Origin: Gallionella sp.
GTDB lineage: Bacteria > Pseudomonadota > Gammaproteobacteria > Burkholderiales > Gallionellaceae
Length of the DNA: 64,000 nucleotides
Direction: 5' to 3'
Assembly: GCA_023259035.1 (NCBI GenBank)
Contig: JAHFRA010000003.1
Span: 1-64,000, forward strand
Shown here: positions 19,920-29,429 of the stretch, piece by piece
How the letters are laid out: the number at the start of each line of letters is the position of its first letter
How positions within the stretch are numbered: position 1 is the first letter of the stretch
Program-made: the position numbers and the translations under genes
The notes under the pieces: model-generated
Told to the model about the DNA's origin: nothing
Databases searched by the model: none
What the model saw: the letters and a program-made list of their open reading frames with translations, nothing else

Positions 19920-20774
19920 TTAGCGTTTTGTCTTGACATGCGCTTCCAGCTCTAGAAAGCCGGGACGTTCGGTTGAATTCAGCACCTTGCGCCCGAACTC
20001 AACGGCCATCGCCGGCGCATAGCCGTTAAGATTGGCCAACAGCGTTACCTTGATGGTCTGAAGCATCTTGCTGCCTTCCTCGGCTTTTTGTTCCAGCGTC
20101 GAAGCCAGCGGGCCGACGAACCCGTATGCCAGCAATATCCCGAGGAATGTGCCTACCAGAGCATGTGCGATCAGCATCCCCAATTCAGCGGGCGGAATGC
20201 CGACCGACTCCATGGTGTGCACCACGCCCATCACCGCAGCGACGATGCCGAAAGCCGGCATCCCGTCACCCAGCTTGGCAACCGCATGTGATGACACCAT
20301 TGCCTCGTGATGATGTGTTTCAATCTCCACATCCATCAGGTTCTCGATTTCCATCGCATTCAGGTTGCCGCTGACCATGATGCGCAAATAGTCGGTCATG
20401 AATTCGATCACATGATGATCCGAGGCTATTATCGGATATTTGGCGAAAATCGGGCTTTCCTCCGGCCTTTCCACGTCGCCCTCGATAGACATCAAACCTT
20501 CCTTGCGCACCTTGCCGAGCAACTCGTACAACAAGGCCATCAATTCCATGTAGGTGTTCTTGCTGTACTTGGAACCTTTCATAACCTTCGGCAAGTCTTT
20601 GAGTGTCGCCTTGATCACCTTGCCGGTATTGCCCACCAAAAAAGCGCCCGTCGCTGCACCACCGATCATCAACAATTCAATCGGCTGAAGCAATGCGGCC
20701 AAGTGTCCGCCAGCCATGGCAAAGCCGCCAAATACCGAAAAGCACACTGCCAAATAGCCAATGATGACTAACAT
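19920..20774 (-). CDS. motA: Flagellar motor stator protein MotA
   Basis: MLVIIGYLAVCFSVFGGFAMAGGHLAALLQPIELLMIGGAATGAFLVGN...GDGMPAFGIVAAVMGVVHTM. Confidence 0.96.
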   Translation of the reverse strand: MLVIIGYLAVCFSVFGGFAMAGGHLAALLQPIELLMIGGAATGAFLVGNTGKVIKATLKDLPKVMKGSKYSKNTYMELMALLYELLGKVRKEGLMSIEGDVERPEESPIFAKYPIIASDHHVIEFMTDYLRIMVSGNLNAMEIENLMDVEIETHHHEAMVSSHAVAKLGDGMPAFGIVAAVMGVVHTMESVGIPPAELGMLIAHALVGTFLGILLAYGFVGPLASTLEQKAEEGSKMLQTIKVTLLANLNGYAPAMAVEFGRKVLNSTERPGFLELEAHVKTKR

Positions 20775-21049
20775 AGTCGCGTTCCCTGTTTTCTATCCCT
20801 GCCCATATTTTCTATTCCAGCAAAGCAGCGGCCGACAGATACACGCCGCTTGTTCAGCGAACTTTCCGCGTTCCACCGCAAGCAAGGAACTCGTATGATT
20901 CCCGACAAATTTGGCATCACACCCACAATCTCTCGGCAAGTGGCGAAGTTATGATCCCGATATATCCCGCCACCCCCAAGACTCCGCATCGGGGCTTAGT
21001 GGCTCATTTTAGAGTAATTCTGCGCCGCTGACAGCAGTTGTTGGCATAA

Positions 21050-21601
21050 TCAGGCTGCCAGCGCCTGAATCGCAGCTTGCTTGGCGGCTCTGGTTTTCCC
21101 GGCTCGTGCGGGAGGGTGGCAAATGCCGCACACAAAATCGTCATGCAGGTCTTCCGTGTGCGACACAAAATGTCCGCCGCATTTCTTGCAAGGAACGAGC
21201 TCCATCATTTGCGCATTGAAAAAGCGGATCAGAAACCATGCGCGGGTAATACTCAGTACGGCTTCGGCACCTTCGATACCTTGCACTTGGTCGAGGTATA
21301 AACGATAAGCGGTAACCAGCGCGTGCACCCCGTCAATTCCGGCATTTTTTATCAGAAACTGATAAATATCCATGAATAAGGATGAGTGAATATTCGGCTG
21401 CCAGCTTATGAACCAATCCGTCGAGTACGGCAGCATTCCCTTGGAGGGCGATTCACCCTTGATTTCCTTATAGAGCCTGAGCAAACGCTCACGACTCAGC
21501 GAGGTTTCTTCTTGCAACAACTGCAAGCGCGCACCCATCTCGATCAGATCAATCGCTATTTTGACCTGCTGAGCCTCACCCACTACAGTTTTAATGGCCA
21601 C
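21050..21601 (-). CDS. flhC: Flagellar transcriptional activator FlhC
   Basis: IDLIEMGARLQLLQEETSLSRERLLRLYKEIKGESPSKGMLPYSTDWFISWQPNIHSSLF; Cys4 motif CKKCGGHFV...CGICHPP. Confidence 0.95.
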   Translation of the reverse strand: MAIKTVVGEAQQVKIAIDLIEMGARLQLLQEETSLSRERLLRLYKEIKGESPSKGMLPYSTDWFISWQPNIHSSLFMDIYQFLIKNAGIDGVHALVTAYRLYLDQVQGIEGAEAVLSITRAWFLIRFFNAQMMELVPCKKCGGHFVSHTEDLHDDFVCGICHPPARAGKTRAAKQAAIQALAA

Positions 21602-21614
21602 GATAATCGCCTTT

Positions 21615-21932
21615 CTATGCGAGTTCTTCGACAGGTTGTGCCGACATCAGAATTGCCGCATGCGCTTGAGACATGAGACGATCCTTGCTGTAATCGGTCA
21701 CCATATTCAGCAACAGATTTTCGTCAAAGCGGAAACGGCAGAGCATCATATTGGACATCGCCATTTTGATGACTTGCGGCGGCGTAAGACCGCCGATCAC
21801 ATCCACCAGATCCTGACTGAGACCTAAACGAAAAATCGCTGCCGGCTTGTCTTCCTTGATCATTTGCTGAGCCAGCATCAGATAACTCAGATTTATGTCG
21901 CGTATACCTTCTTGCAATTGCATGGTGTTCAT
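21615..21932 (-). CDS. flhD: Flagellar transcriptional activator FlhD
   Basis: MNTMQLQEGIRDINLSYLMLAQQMIKEDKPAAIFRLGLSQDLVDVIGGLTPPQVIKMA. Confidence 0.95.
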   Translation of the reverse strand: MNTMQLQEGIRDINLSYLMLAQQMIKEDKPAAIFRLGLSQDLVDVIGGLTPPQVIKMAMSNMMLCRFRFDENLLLNMVTDYSKDRLMSQAHAAILMSAQPVEELA

Positions 21933-22519
21933 ATAGCCCCCTTGTAAGCTAGTGAAGAAATCAACTTCGACATTCGATAACCGCTTGCTCTGTTTATCGA
22001 ATTTCGACGCTCGCATTATTACGGGCATGACGGAAGAAAAAAATCAGAAGAGCGCCAATTTTTTTGTAAGGGTAAGGAACGGGTCTTGTAGGATTTTTTC
22101 TTACAAAAGACACCCCCCGTTTCAAGAGGTAACGGGGGGTGACGCGGCGCGCTGATCTGCAAGGGGTCAAACCAGTTTGCCGTTATCCATCAGAAGCAAT
22201 CTCTGAATTGCCTCGCATATTAGGGTAAACAATTCCAAGTGATGCCATGAATAAGCGGGGTAAAACCCGGTTAACTCAATATCGGGCCAATACTAAAACG
22301 TGCCTCAAGAAACAGCAAAGCGCAATCCGGTTTGACGTTGCCTGAGAAAAGTGCAAGCAACTGCCGAAAATTGTCAGTCTGGTGACGAACTTTGAATACC
22401 TATCGGGTAATTTTGTCGTTTTTATGCGTCGCACGAACAACGATGGAATAATAAAAACACGCTGCACAACCGCGACAAACCGTCAGTCTCCAGTCCTCAG
22501 TCCTCAGTCATCTGATTTC

Positions 22520-22535
22520 TGGCACGGCTATTGCT
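22520..22535 (+). promoter_or_regulatory. Sigma-54 (RpoN) -24/-12 promoter for pilA
   Basis: TGGCACGGCTATTGCT matches TGGCAC-N5-TTGCW, 55 nt upstream of the pilA ATG. Confidence 0.82.
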
Positions 22536-22589
22536 GTATAATCCAGCACACACACCTCCTGTGTGTTTATTTCAAAAGGAGCTTTAAAC

Positions 22590-23030
22590 ATGAAAAACAT
22601 TCAAAAAGGTTTTACGCTGATCGAACTGATGATTGTGGTCGCGATTATCGGTATTCTGGCTGCGGTGGCAATTCCGGCTTATCAGGATTACACTGTCAAG
22701 GCAAAACTATCGGAAGCCACTAGCTTGACCAGCCAGCAGCGGTTAGACCTTGGCGTGATGTGTAGTGACCAGGGGGACTTTACTCAGCTAACCGGCGCCA
22801 CTCTCACAGGTATTCAGCCAAGCATTCCTACCGCTGCCAAGATTGTAGCTTCCGCTCCAATTACGAAAACAAGTGCTACTCATGCATTAATTACGGTAAA
22901 TATTTTACCTACCGCACCGGCGGCAATTGCAGGCATGAATGTTACTTGGGATGGTTATTGTGAAACGGGTAAGGGAACAACATGGACAGTGGGCGGCTCT
23001 ATTCCCTCAAAATACTATCCAAAGGGTTAA
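22590..23030 (+). CDS. pilA: Type IVa major pilin
   Basis: [43 protein letters not shown]: short prepilin leader and N-methylated helix. Confidence 0.95.
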   Translation: MKNIQKGFTLIELMIVVAIIGILAAVAIPAYQDYTVKAKLSEATSLTSQQRLDLGVMCSDQGDFTQLTGATLTGIQPSIPTAAKIVASAPITKTSATHALITVNILPTAPAAIAGMNVTWDGYCETGKGTTWTVGGSIPSKYYPKG

Positions 23031-23053
23031 TCTAGAATTGATTTAATCTGATT

Positions 23054-23081
23054 AAAAAAGGAGGCGAAAGCCTCCTTTTTT
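23054..23081 (+). terminator. Rho-independent terminator after pilA
   Basis: AAAAAAGGAGGCGAAAGCCTCCTTTTTTA: stem GGAGGC/GCCTCC with U-run. Confidence 0.88.
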
Positions 23082-23091
23082 AGTTTCAGCC

Positions 23092-24825
23092 ATGCGCATT
23101 CACATCCTCAAGCCTACTTTGCTATTTTGTATTTTTGCCATTGCTGTCCTCTGCTATACCCCCGGTCTGTCTGGGCACTTCGTTTTCGATGATAGTATCA
23201 ACATCAGCAAGAACCCCTACCTGAAAATTGTAACTCTGGATTTTGCTTCCCTCTGGCAGGCTGCCTCTTCGGGCAGTGCCGGCTTGTTGAAACGGCCAAT
23301 CAGCATGGTGAGCTTTGCCGTCAATTATTATGTTTCCGGCATGGATGCCTATTATTTCAAGCTGACCAATCTGGGGATACATTTAATTAACGGGATGCTG
23401 GTATTTATGCTGGCCAGGCTGTTGCTCGGTTTGCACCTGCGCGCCCATCGAGTGGCGGATGATAATGCTGCGGCATGGATTGCGGTTGCGGTTGCCGCGA
23501 TCTGGCTGTTGCATCCGTTCAATCTGACCGGCGTTCTTTATGTGGTGCAGCGCATGACCAGCCTTGCGGCATTATTCACACTGGCCGGATTGGTGCTGTA
23601 TCTGCATGGCAGGAAAAGTCTGCTCAATGGAAACAGGTCGGGGTTTATTGCGATTGCCGCAGCCCTATTTGTGGCCACGCCGCTTGCCGCGCTCAGCAAG
23701 GAAAATGGAGCCTTGCTGCCCTTGCTCATTTTTGCTGCCGAAGCGACTTTGCTGCGCTGGAACACGCCTGACCAGAGTACCCGCCGCATTCTTGTAACGA
23801 TTGTGGGTTTATCGGCGGCCATTCCGGTGCTGTTTGGCATATGCTACGTTTTGAATAATCCCGGTTTGATTTTGGGGGGCTATTTGGGGCGCAATTTTTC
23901 GCTGACAGAGCGATTGATGACCGAAGCGCGCGTGCTATGGTTTTACCTGCACATGATCGTGCTGCCCAGCATGGCCGAGATGGGTCTACATCATGACGAT
24001 ATTCTGATTTCGAAAAGTTTGCTTTCACCCTGGACAACGTTGCCTGCAATTATCGGGTTGCTATTACTCGCAGGTAGTGCATTCGCGTTGCGCAACAAAC
24101 AACCCCTGCTTACCTTCGGCATTGCGTTTTTCTTGATAAGCCACGCGCTGGAGTCCACGATCATCCCGCTGGAAATAGCTTTTGAACACCGCAACTATTT
24201 GCCGATGTTCGGTATCTTGTTACCGTTGACCTATTACGCGTTAAACCCCCGGCTGCATTTGCCCAGTGTGCGTTTTCGCCGGGCGGCCTTCCTGGTACTG
24301 GTCATTCTGTTCGCCGGTCTTACCGCATCCCGCGCCCAGCAGTGGGGAAATGCGCTCCAGATGCGCGTGCTGGAGGTGGAGCGGCATCCGCGCTCAGTAC
24401 GGGCGCATACCGATCTGGCCGGCCTTTACGATCATCTGCCACCGACCTCGCGTGAGGATGCGATTGATCTCTACAATAAGGCAATATTCCATTACCAGCA
24501 GGCCGCAGACATCGCACCTTCAAGCACCTCCGGGTTATTCGGTGTGCTGGTGGTGAATGCGGAAAGAGGCTTGCAAGCTGACGCGACATTGATTGAAACA
24601 CTGGAACACCGCCTTGCGACAACACCATTCGGCCCTCCCAACGTAAATTCTCTCGTCGGCACGGCAAGGTGTATTGCCAGCGGGGATTGCGCAGTCAATC
24701 CGGAAGTGGTTGACCGCCTTTATCGGGCCGCGTTGTCAAACACGACGCTCACTGGCGCTTACAGAAATTGGGTAATCTCGGAATTTGGTAAATTGCCGCC
24801 GAAAACTTGGCCCAAAGCCGAGTAG
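23092..24825 (+). CDS. Multi-TM protein with C-terminal TPR-like region, GT-C/TMTC-like; possible pilin glycosyltransferase
   Basis: CYTPGLSGHFVFDDSINISKNPYL...RPISMVSFAVNYYVSGMDAYYFKLTNLGIHLINGML (GT-C style first loop with acidic pair), many TM helices, TPR-like tail. Confidence 0.65.
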   Translation: MRIHILKPTLLFCIFAIAVLCYTPGLSGHFVFDDSINISKNPYLKIVTLDFASLWQAASSGSAGLLKRPISMVSFAVNYYVSGMDAYYFKLTNLGIHLINGMLVFMLARLLLGLHLRAHRVADDNAAAWIAVAVAAIWLLHPFNLTGVLYVVQRMTSLAALFTLAGLVLYLHGRKSLLNGNRSGFIAIAAALFVATPLAALSKENGALLPLLIFAAEATLLRWNTPDQSTRRILVTIVGLSAAIPVLFGICYVLNNPGLILGGYLGRNFSLTERLMTEARVLWFYLHMIVLPSMAEMGLHHDDILISKSLLSPWTTLPAIIGLLLLAGSAFALRNKQPLLTFGIAFFLISHALESTIIPLEIAFEHRNYLPMFGILLPLTYYALNPRLHLPSVRFRRAAFLVLVILFAGLTASRAQQWGNALQMRVLEVERHPRSVRAHTDLAGLYDHLPPTSREDAIDLYNKAIFHYQQAADIAPSSTSGLFGVLVVNAERGLQADATLIETLEHRLATTPFGPPNVNSLVGTARCIASGDCAVNPEVVDRLYRAALSNTTLTGAYRNWVISEFGKLPPKTWPKAE

Positions 24826-24938
24826 CACTTGCCTGGTTTGCAAACGTTGGCGATATCTTTGGATGTCGCGTTTCAATTAATCCAGCTTGACGCTTGCCAA
24901 GAATTGGCAAGCGTCATAGACTTCAAAGCATGACAATG

Positions 24939-25154
24939 ATGAATATTTCTCCGCCTGACTCGCCCAAGGATTTCGTGGGTCATCAAATCACCACGGCGGG
25001 TTATGGCACATCCAGTGAATGTGCACGCGAATTGATTCGCCGCGATCAAGATCGGTTGCGGCTACGTCACCTGTTGCTTGAAGGGATTCAATCGGAAGCA
25101 ACGGGAGTTGCCGATGCAGAATTCTTCGACTCGTTGAGATCGAGTGTCAGGTAA
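24939..25154 (+). CDS. ParD-like antitoxin
   Basis: MNISPPDSPKDFVGHQITTAGYGTSSECARELIRRDQDRLRLRHLLLEGIQS: RHH antitoxin pattern. Confidence 0.7.
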   Translation: MNISPPDSPKDFVGHQITTAGYGTSSECARELIRRDQDRLRLRHLLLEGIQSEATGVADAEFFDSLRSSVR

Positions 25155-25472
25155 TGTCTTTACCCGTCATCATGAAATCACTCGTTCGCCGCGCGCAGGC
25201 ATAGATGGATATACTTGGGGCCGGATTACTACCTGCAAAACGCTCCAAGCATTTGTTGATGGGCTAGAACGGACTTATCATCATATCCAACGGCGATCAG
25301 GTGCTTACCCCGCTACGCTCATGAGCGAAACCTGCCCGCCCCGAGATTCTTGACTTGCAAGCGTTTCCCATACTTGGCGTTCTATGTAGAGAGGGCTGAA
25401 CAAATCGACATCTGGCACGTGCCGCATGGTGGCCGTGATATACCGGCGTGGCTTCGAGATGAAAGCTCTTGA
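25154..25472 (+). pseudogene. ParE-like toxin remnant with multiple lesions
   Basis: Starts in TAATG overlap with parD; a stop after MSLPVIMKSLVRRAQA; homology resumes across frames: AFVDGLERTYHHIQRRSGA / LPRYAHERNLPAPRFLTCKRFPYLAFYVERAEQIDIWHVPHGGRDIPAWLRDESS*. Confidence 0.78.
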
Positions 25473-25517
25473 TCCTGCCTTCCGATTCCACCTTGCACGC
25501 GTTAATCAATAGATATT

Positions 25518-26399
25518 ATGGCAGACACTCTATCCATCATCATCCCGGCAAGAAATGAAGCGGCTGGCCTGCGCGCCTTGTTGCCTGAACTGGTGACGAT
25601 GTTGCCGGGCGCGGAAATCATCATCGTCAATGATGGTTCGGACGATGACACACCAGCCGTGTGCGCGGAATTCCCCGTGCGGGTAGTCAACCACCCTTAC
25701 TCGAAAGGCAATGGGGCGGCGGTAAAATCCGGGGCGCGCGCCGCGAATGGAGACGTGCTGATTTTCATGGATGCTGATGGGCAGCACAAACCGAAAGATA
25801 TACCCGCCCTGCTGGAAAAATTCGCCAAAGGCTACGACATGGTGGTGGGGGCGCGTCAGTCGGGTTCCCATGCCGGCGCGCACCGGGCAGTGGCAAACGA
25901 TATATTCAGCCGCTTTGCTACCTGGATGATCCAACAACCGGTGGAAGACCTGACTTCAGGGTTCAGGGTGGTCAAAGCAAACAAATTCCGCAATTTTCTT
26001 TATTTGCTGCCCAACGGTTTTTCCTACCCGACCACCATCACCATGAGCTTTTTCCGGGCTGGATTCGACGTCAGCTACGTGCCAATCCACACGCCACGGC
26101 GCTCGACCGGAAAGAGCCATATCCGCCCACTCCGCGATGGTGTGCGATTCCTGCTGATCATCATCAAGGTCGGCACGCTCTACTCCCCGCAGAAATTATT
26201 TATCCCCATCAGCGCGGCTTTCTTCTGGACAGGCGTTTGCTACTACCTCTACACCTATTTGACCGCCGGGCGTTTCACCAATATGAGTGCCTTGCTGTTC
26301 ATTTCGGCAATCTTCACTTTTCTTATCGGCATCGTTTCCGAGCAAATTTCCGCGTTGCATTACAAGGATATCGGCCAGTCAAAGCACGAGGGTGATTAG
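25518..26399 (+). CDS. Glycosyltransferase family 2 (dolichyl-P-mannose synthase-like)
   Basis: MADTLSIIIPARNEAAGLRALLPEL...IIVNDGSDDDT...MDADGQHKP, C-terminal TM helices. Confidence 0.9.
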   Translation: MADTLSIIIPARNEAAGLRALLPELVTMLPGAEIIIVNDGSDDDTPAVCAEFPVRVVNHPYSKGNGAAVKSGARAANGDVLIFMDADGQHKPKDIPALLEKFAKGYDMVVGARQSGSHAGAHRAVANDIFSRFATWMIQQPVEDLTSGFRVVKANKFRNFLYLLPNGFSYPTTITMSFFRAGFDVSYVPIHTPRRSTGKSHIRPLRDGVRFLLIIIKVGTLYSPQKLFIPISAAFFWTGVCYYLYTYLTAGRFTNMSALLFISAIFTFLIGIVSEQISALHYKDIGQSKHEGD

Positions 26400-27509
26400 T
26401 TGAATGTCCTGATGGCAAGCACCTCCTACCCACTGCACACAGAAGATTGGCGAGGGCGCTTTATTTATGACATGGCATCCGCGCTGGGGAAACAACCCTC
26501 GCAACAAATCCGCCTATGGGCGCCGGCCGGCCCTCTGCCACCCGGAGTAACCAGCGCACTCCTGCCCGGCGATGCCGAATGGCTTGCCAACATGTTGGCC
26601 CAAGGGGGGATTGCCCATCTTCTACGCACCCGAAAACTGGCCGGAGTAACTTACGGAATGGGCCTGCTGCGCCGACTGAGACGGGCACTCAGAAAAACAC
26701 CAACGGATGTAGCCCATATAAACTGGCTGCAGAATGCGCTGGCCTTATGGGGCACAACCACTCCCGCTGTAATCACTGTGCTCGGCAGCGATTTTCGCCT
26801 ACTGGCACTGCCGGGAATGCGGCAGGCATTGCGCCATGTTTTGAAACAGCGCCGTGCCGTTCTGGCACCCAATGCAGAATGGATGGCGCCCGAATTAAAT
26901 CACGTTTTCGGAGACGTTGCCGACATCCGGCCAGTTCCTTTCGGGGTTGAAGCCAGTTGGTTCGATGTGCGGCGCATCCCTCAAGGCAGCGCAAAAAAGT
27001 GGCTGGTCGTCAGTCGGCTAACAAACGGCAAGCTGGGCAAGCTGTTTGAATGGGGAGAAGGCTTGTTTTGCGGAGAGAACGAACTCCACCTGTTCGGCCC
27101 GATGCAGGAACAAATATCCCTGCCCTCCTGGGTGCATTACCATGGCTCGACCCATCCTGCTGCCTTGCGGGATCAATGGTTCCCGGCAGCATCCGGACTG
27201 ATCACCCTTAGCTGCCATGACGAAGGCCGCCCACAAGTCATGCTGGAAGCAATGGCTGCTGGGCTACCAATAATCGCCTCCGACCTGCCCGCCCACCGCG
27301 ACCTGATTCGTCACGGAGAAACAGGCTGGCTGACCGCATCCCAGGGAGCCTTCTCCGATGCGATAAATCTCCTGGCAGACCCGATACAGAACGTGCAGAT
27401 GGGCGAAGCGGGGCGCAAGTTTGTCAGGAAACAGATTGGAACCTGGGATGATTGCGCAAACCGCTACCTGTCCCTGTACACTGAAGTTTTGGGGAAACAC
27501 CATGCGTAG
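26400..27509 (+). CDS. Glycosyltransferase family 1/4
   Basis: GT-B C-terminal ITLSCHDEGRPQVMLEAMAAGLPIIASDLPAHRDLIRHGETGWL; TTG start. Confidence 0.88.
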   Translation: MNVLMASTSYPLHTEDWRGRFIYDMASALGKQPSQQIRLWAPAGPLPPGVTSALLPGDAEWLANMLAQGGIAHLLRTRKLAGVTYGMGLLRRLRRALRKTPTDVAHINWLQNALALWGTTTPAVITVLGSDFRLLALPGMRQALRHVLKQRRAVLAPNAEWMAPELNHVFGDVADIRPVPFGVEASWFDVRRIPQGSAKKWLVVSRLTNGKLGKLFEWGEGLFCGENELHLFGPMQEQISLPSWVHYHGSTHPAALRDQWFPAASGLITLSCHDEGRPQVMLEAMAAGLPIIASDLPAHRDLIRHGETGWLTASQGAFSDAINLLADPIQNVQMGEAGRKFVRKQIGTWDDCANRYLSLYTEVLGKHHA

Positions 27510-28413
27510 CAGCAGCGTTCTGCTCCTTGGCGGAGGCGGCTTTATCGGACAAGCAACCGCCAGACGTCTGGCATCGGACGCAATGGAGGTGCATATCCTT
27601 GCGCGGCAGCACATATTGCCGGCAGCACCCGCCATCCACCCACACACTGGAGACCTGTCCGACCTCGCCATACTCGACACCCTGCTGCCCCAATGCGGCA
27701 CTGTGGTTCATTTGGCATCATCCACCACGCCGGGCAGCTCTGCAAACAAACCCTCTGACGAACTCGACAATCTGCGCTCCACCCTCAACCTGCTTGACCG
27801 CCTCCACCACCAGAAGGGCATTCACTTGATTTTTGTGTCGTCCGGCGGAACGGTATACGGCAATCCGCCCCATCTTCCCGTGAATGAAGATGCTCCACTC
27901 GCACCGCGTTCTTACCATGGTGCCGGAAAAATGGCACTGGAAGGCTTTTTTCAAGCATTCCGTGCGACCGGAAATGCAGTAACGATTCTCCGCCCATCCA
28001 ATGCCTATGGGCCTGGGCAAGACCTTAAACAAGGCTTCGGCTTTGTCCGCACCGCGCTTGAGCATGCCAGAAATGGCTCCCCTCTGGAAATATGGGGCGA
28101 CGGCGAAACAGTTCGAGATTTCGTTTACGTGGAAGACCTGGTCGAAGCGATTGCGCTTGCCATCGGCAACCCGGCAGATAACGGCACCTATAATGTCGGT
28201 TCCGGCCAAGGCCATACTCTGAATGAAGTCCTTGCCTTGGCGAAGCAGGTCACTGGCGTGGAAATCACCGTCCTGCACAAGCCGGCTCGGGGTGGCGATG
28301 TCCGTGGCGTGGTGCTCGACGTGTCGCGCATCCGCGCAGAACTTGATTGGCAGCCACGTATTGATCTGGAAGAAGGGTTCCGGCGCACTTGGGAATGGCT
28401 GCAGCGGGGATGA
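27502..28413 (+). CDS. NAD-dependent epimerase/dehydratase (UDP-glucose 4-epimerase-like)
   Basis: VLLLGGGGFIGQATARRL, YHGAGK, SNAYGPGQ. Confidence 0.88.
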   Translation: MRSSSVLLLGGGGFIGQATARRLASDAMEVHILARQHILPAAPAIHPHTGDLSDLAILDTLLPQCGTVVHLASSTTPGSSANKPSDELDNLRSTLNLLDRLHHQKGIHLIFVSSGGTVYGNPPHLPVNEDAPLAPRSYHGAGKMALEGFFQAFRATGNAVTILRPSNAYGPGQDLKQGFGFVRTALEHARNGSPLEIWGDGETVRDFVYVEDLVEAIALAIGNPADNGTYNVGSGQGHTLNEVLALAKQVTGVEITVLHKPARGGDVRGVVLDVSRIRAELDWQPRIDLEEGFRRTWEWLQRG

Positions 28414-29429
28414 CAGATACGAACCCTGTCATTTCCGTGTGTATCGCCAACTACAACGGCATGGAGGTGATCGACGACTGCCTGCGTTCGGTGCTGGAGC
28501 AGGAAGGCCTTCTTTCGGTGGAAATCCTGGTTCATGACGATGCCTCCAGCGATGGTTCGGCAGCATATATCCGCAATTGTTACCCAGATGTAAAACTGAT
28601 TGAAAGTCCGGAAAATGTCGGATTCTGCGTCGCCAACAATCGCATGGCGGCTGCAGCCAGGGGCAAATACCTGCTTCTGCTCAACAATGATGCGGCACTT
28701 TACCCTGATGCCCTGCAAACCCTGCTTGTCGAAGCAGAGCGGCTGTACCAGCCAGCTATCCTTGGTCTTCCCCAGTATGATGCTGCTAGCGGAGAACTAA
28801 TAGACATCGGCAGTCTGTTCGACCCCTTTCTCAACCCAGTTCCAAATCGAAACCCGGATCGGAGCGAAGTAGGCATGATCATCGGTGCCTGCCTATGGAT
28901 TCCGCAGGCATTGTGGCAGAAACTCGGCGGATTTCCGGAGTGGTTCGGCTCCGTCGGTGAAGACCTCTATCTCTGCTGCCGAGCAAGACTGGCAGGATAT
29001 CCTGTGCGCGCAATGGGTGTCTCCGGTTACCGCCATCGAGTTGGAGCAAGCTTCGGTGGTGGTAAGGTGCAAGGTGGCAGATTAACCACCACATTCAGAC
29101 GGCGCGCTCTGTCGGAACAAAACAAGACCTTTGTCATGGTCATCTGCTACCCCGGCACCTTGCTGATCTGGCTGTTGCCATTACACCTCGTCCTAATCCA
29201 TCTGGAAGGACTTCTGCTAACTTTAATAAAAGGCGACGGCACCGCCTGGAAAAAAATCTATGCTCCACTACTTCCGGCATTGTGGCATCAACGTCAAAAA
29301 CTGCTATCTCTTCGGCTAAACTCACAGTCACAACGCAAAGCCTCGCTCCGCTCTTGGCTCACACCTTTCTGTTGGACTCCGTGGAAGCTTAAGATGCTAA
29401 TCAGGCACGGTTTGCCAAAACTCACTTGA
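28410..29429 (+). CDS. Glycosyltransferase family 2
   Basis: ISVCIANYNGMEVIDDCLRSVLEQ...VHDDASSDGSAAYIR...LLLNNDAALYPDAL. Confidence 0.9.
   Translation: MTDTNPVISVCIANYNGMEVIDDCLRSVLEQEGLLSVEILVHDDASSDGSAAYIRNCYPDVKLIESPENVGFCVANNRMAAAARGKYLLLLNNDAALYPDALQTLLVEAERLYQPAILGLPQYDAASGELIDIGSLFDPFLNPVPNRNPDRSEVGMIIGACLWIPQALWQKLGGFPEWFGSVGEDLYLCCRARLAGYPVRAMGVSGYRHRVGASFGGGKVQGGRLTTTFRRRALSEQNKTFVMVICYPGTLLIWLLPLHLVLIHLEGLLLTLIKGDGTAWKKIYAPLLPALWHQRQKLLSLRLNSQSQRKASLRSWLTPFCWTPWKLKMLIRHGLPKLT

Noticed and set aside
23092-24825. Wzy polymerase or O-antigen ligase
   Set aside because: The first-loop DD motif and TPR-like tail fit GT-C/TMTC-type proteins better; the polysaccharide locus is ABC-dependent
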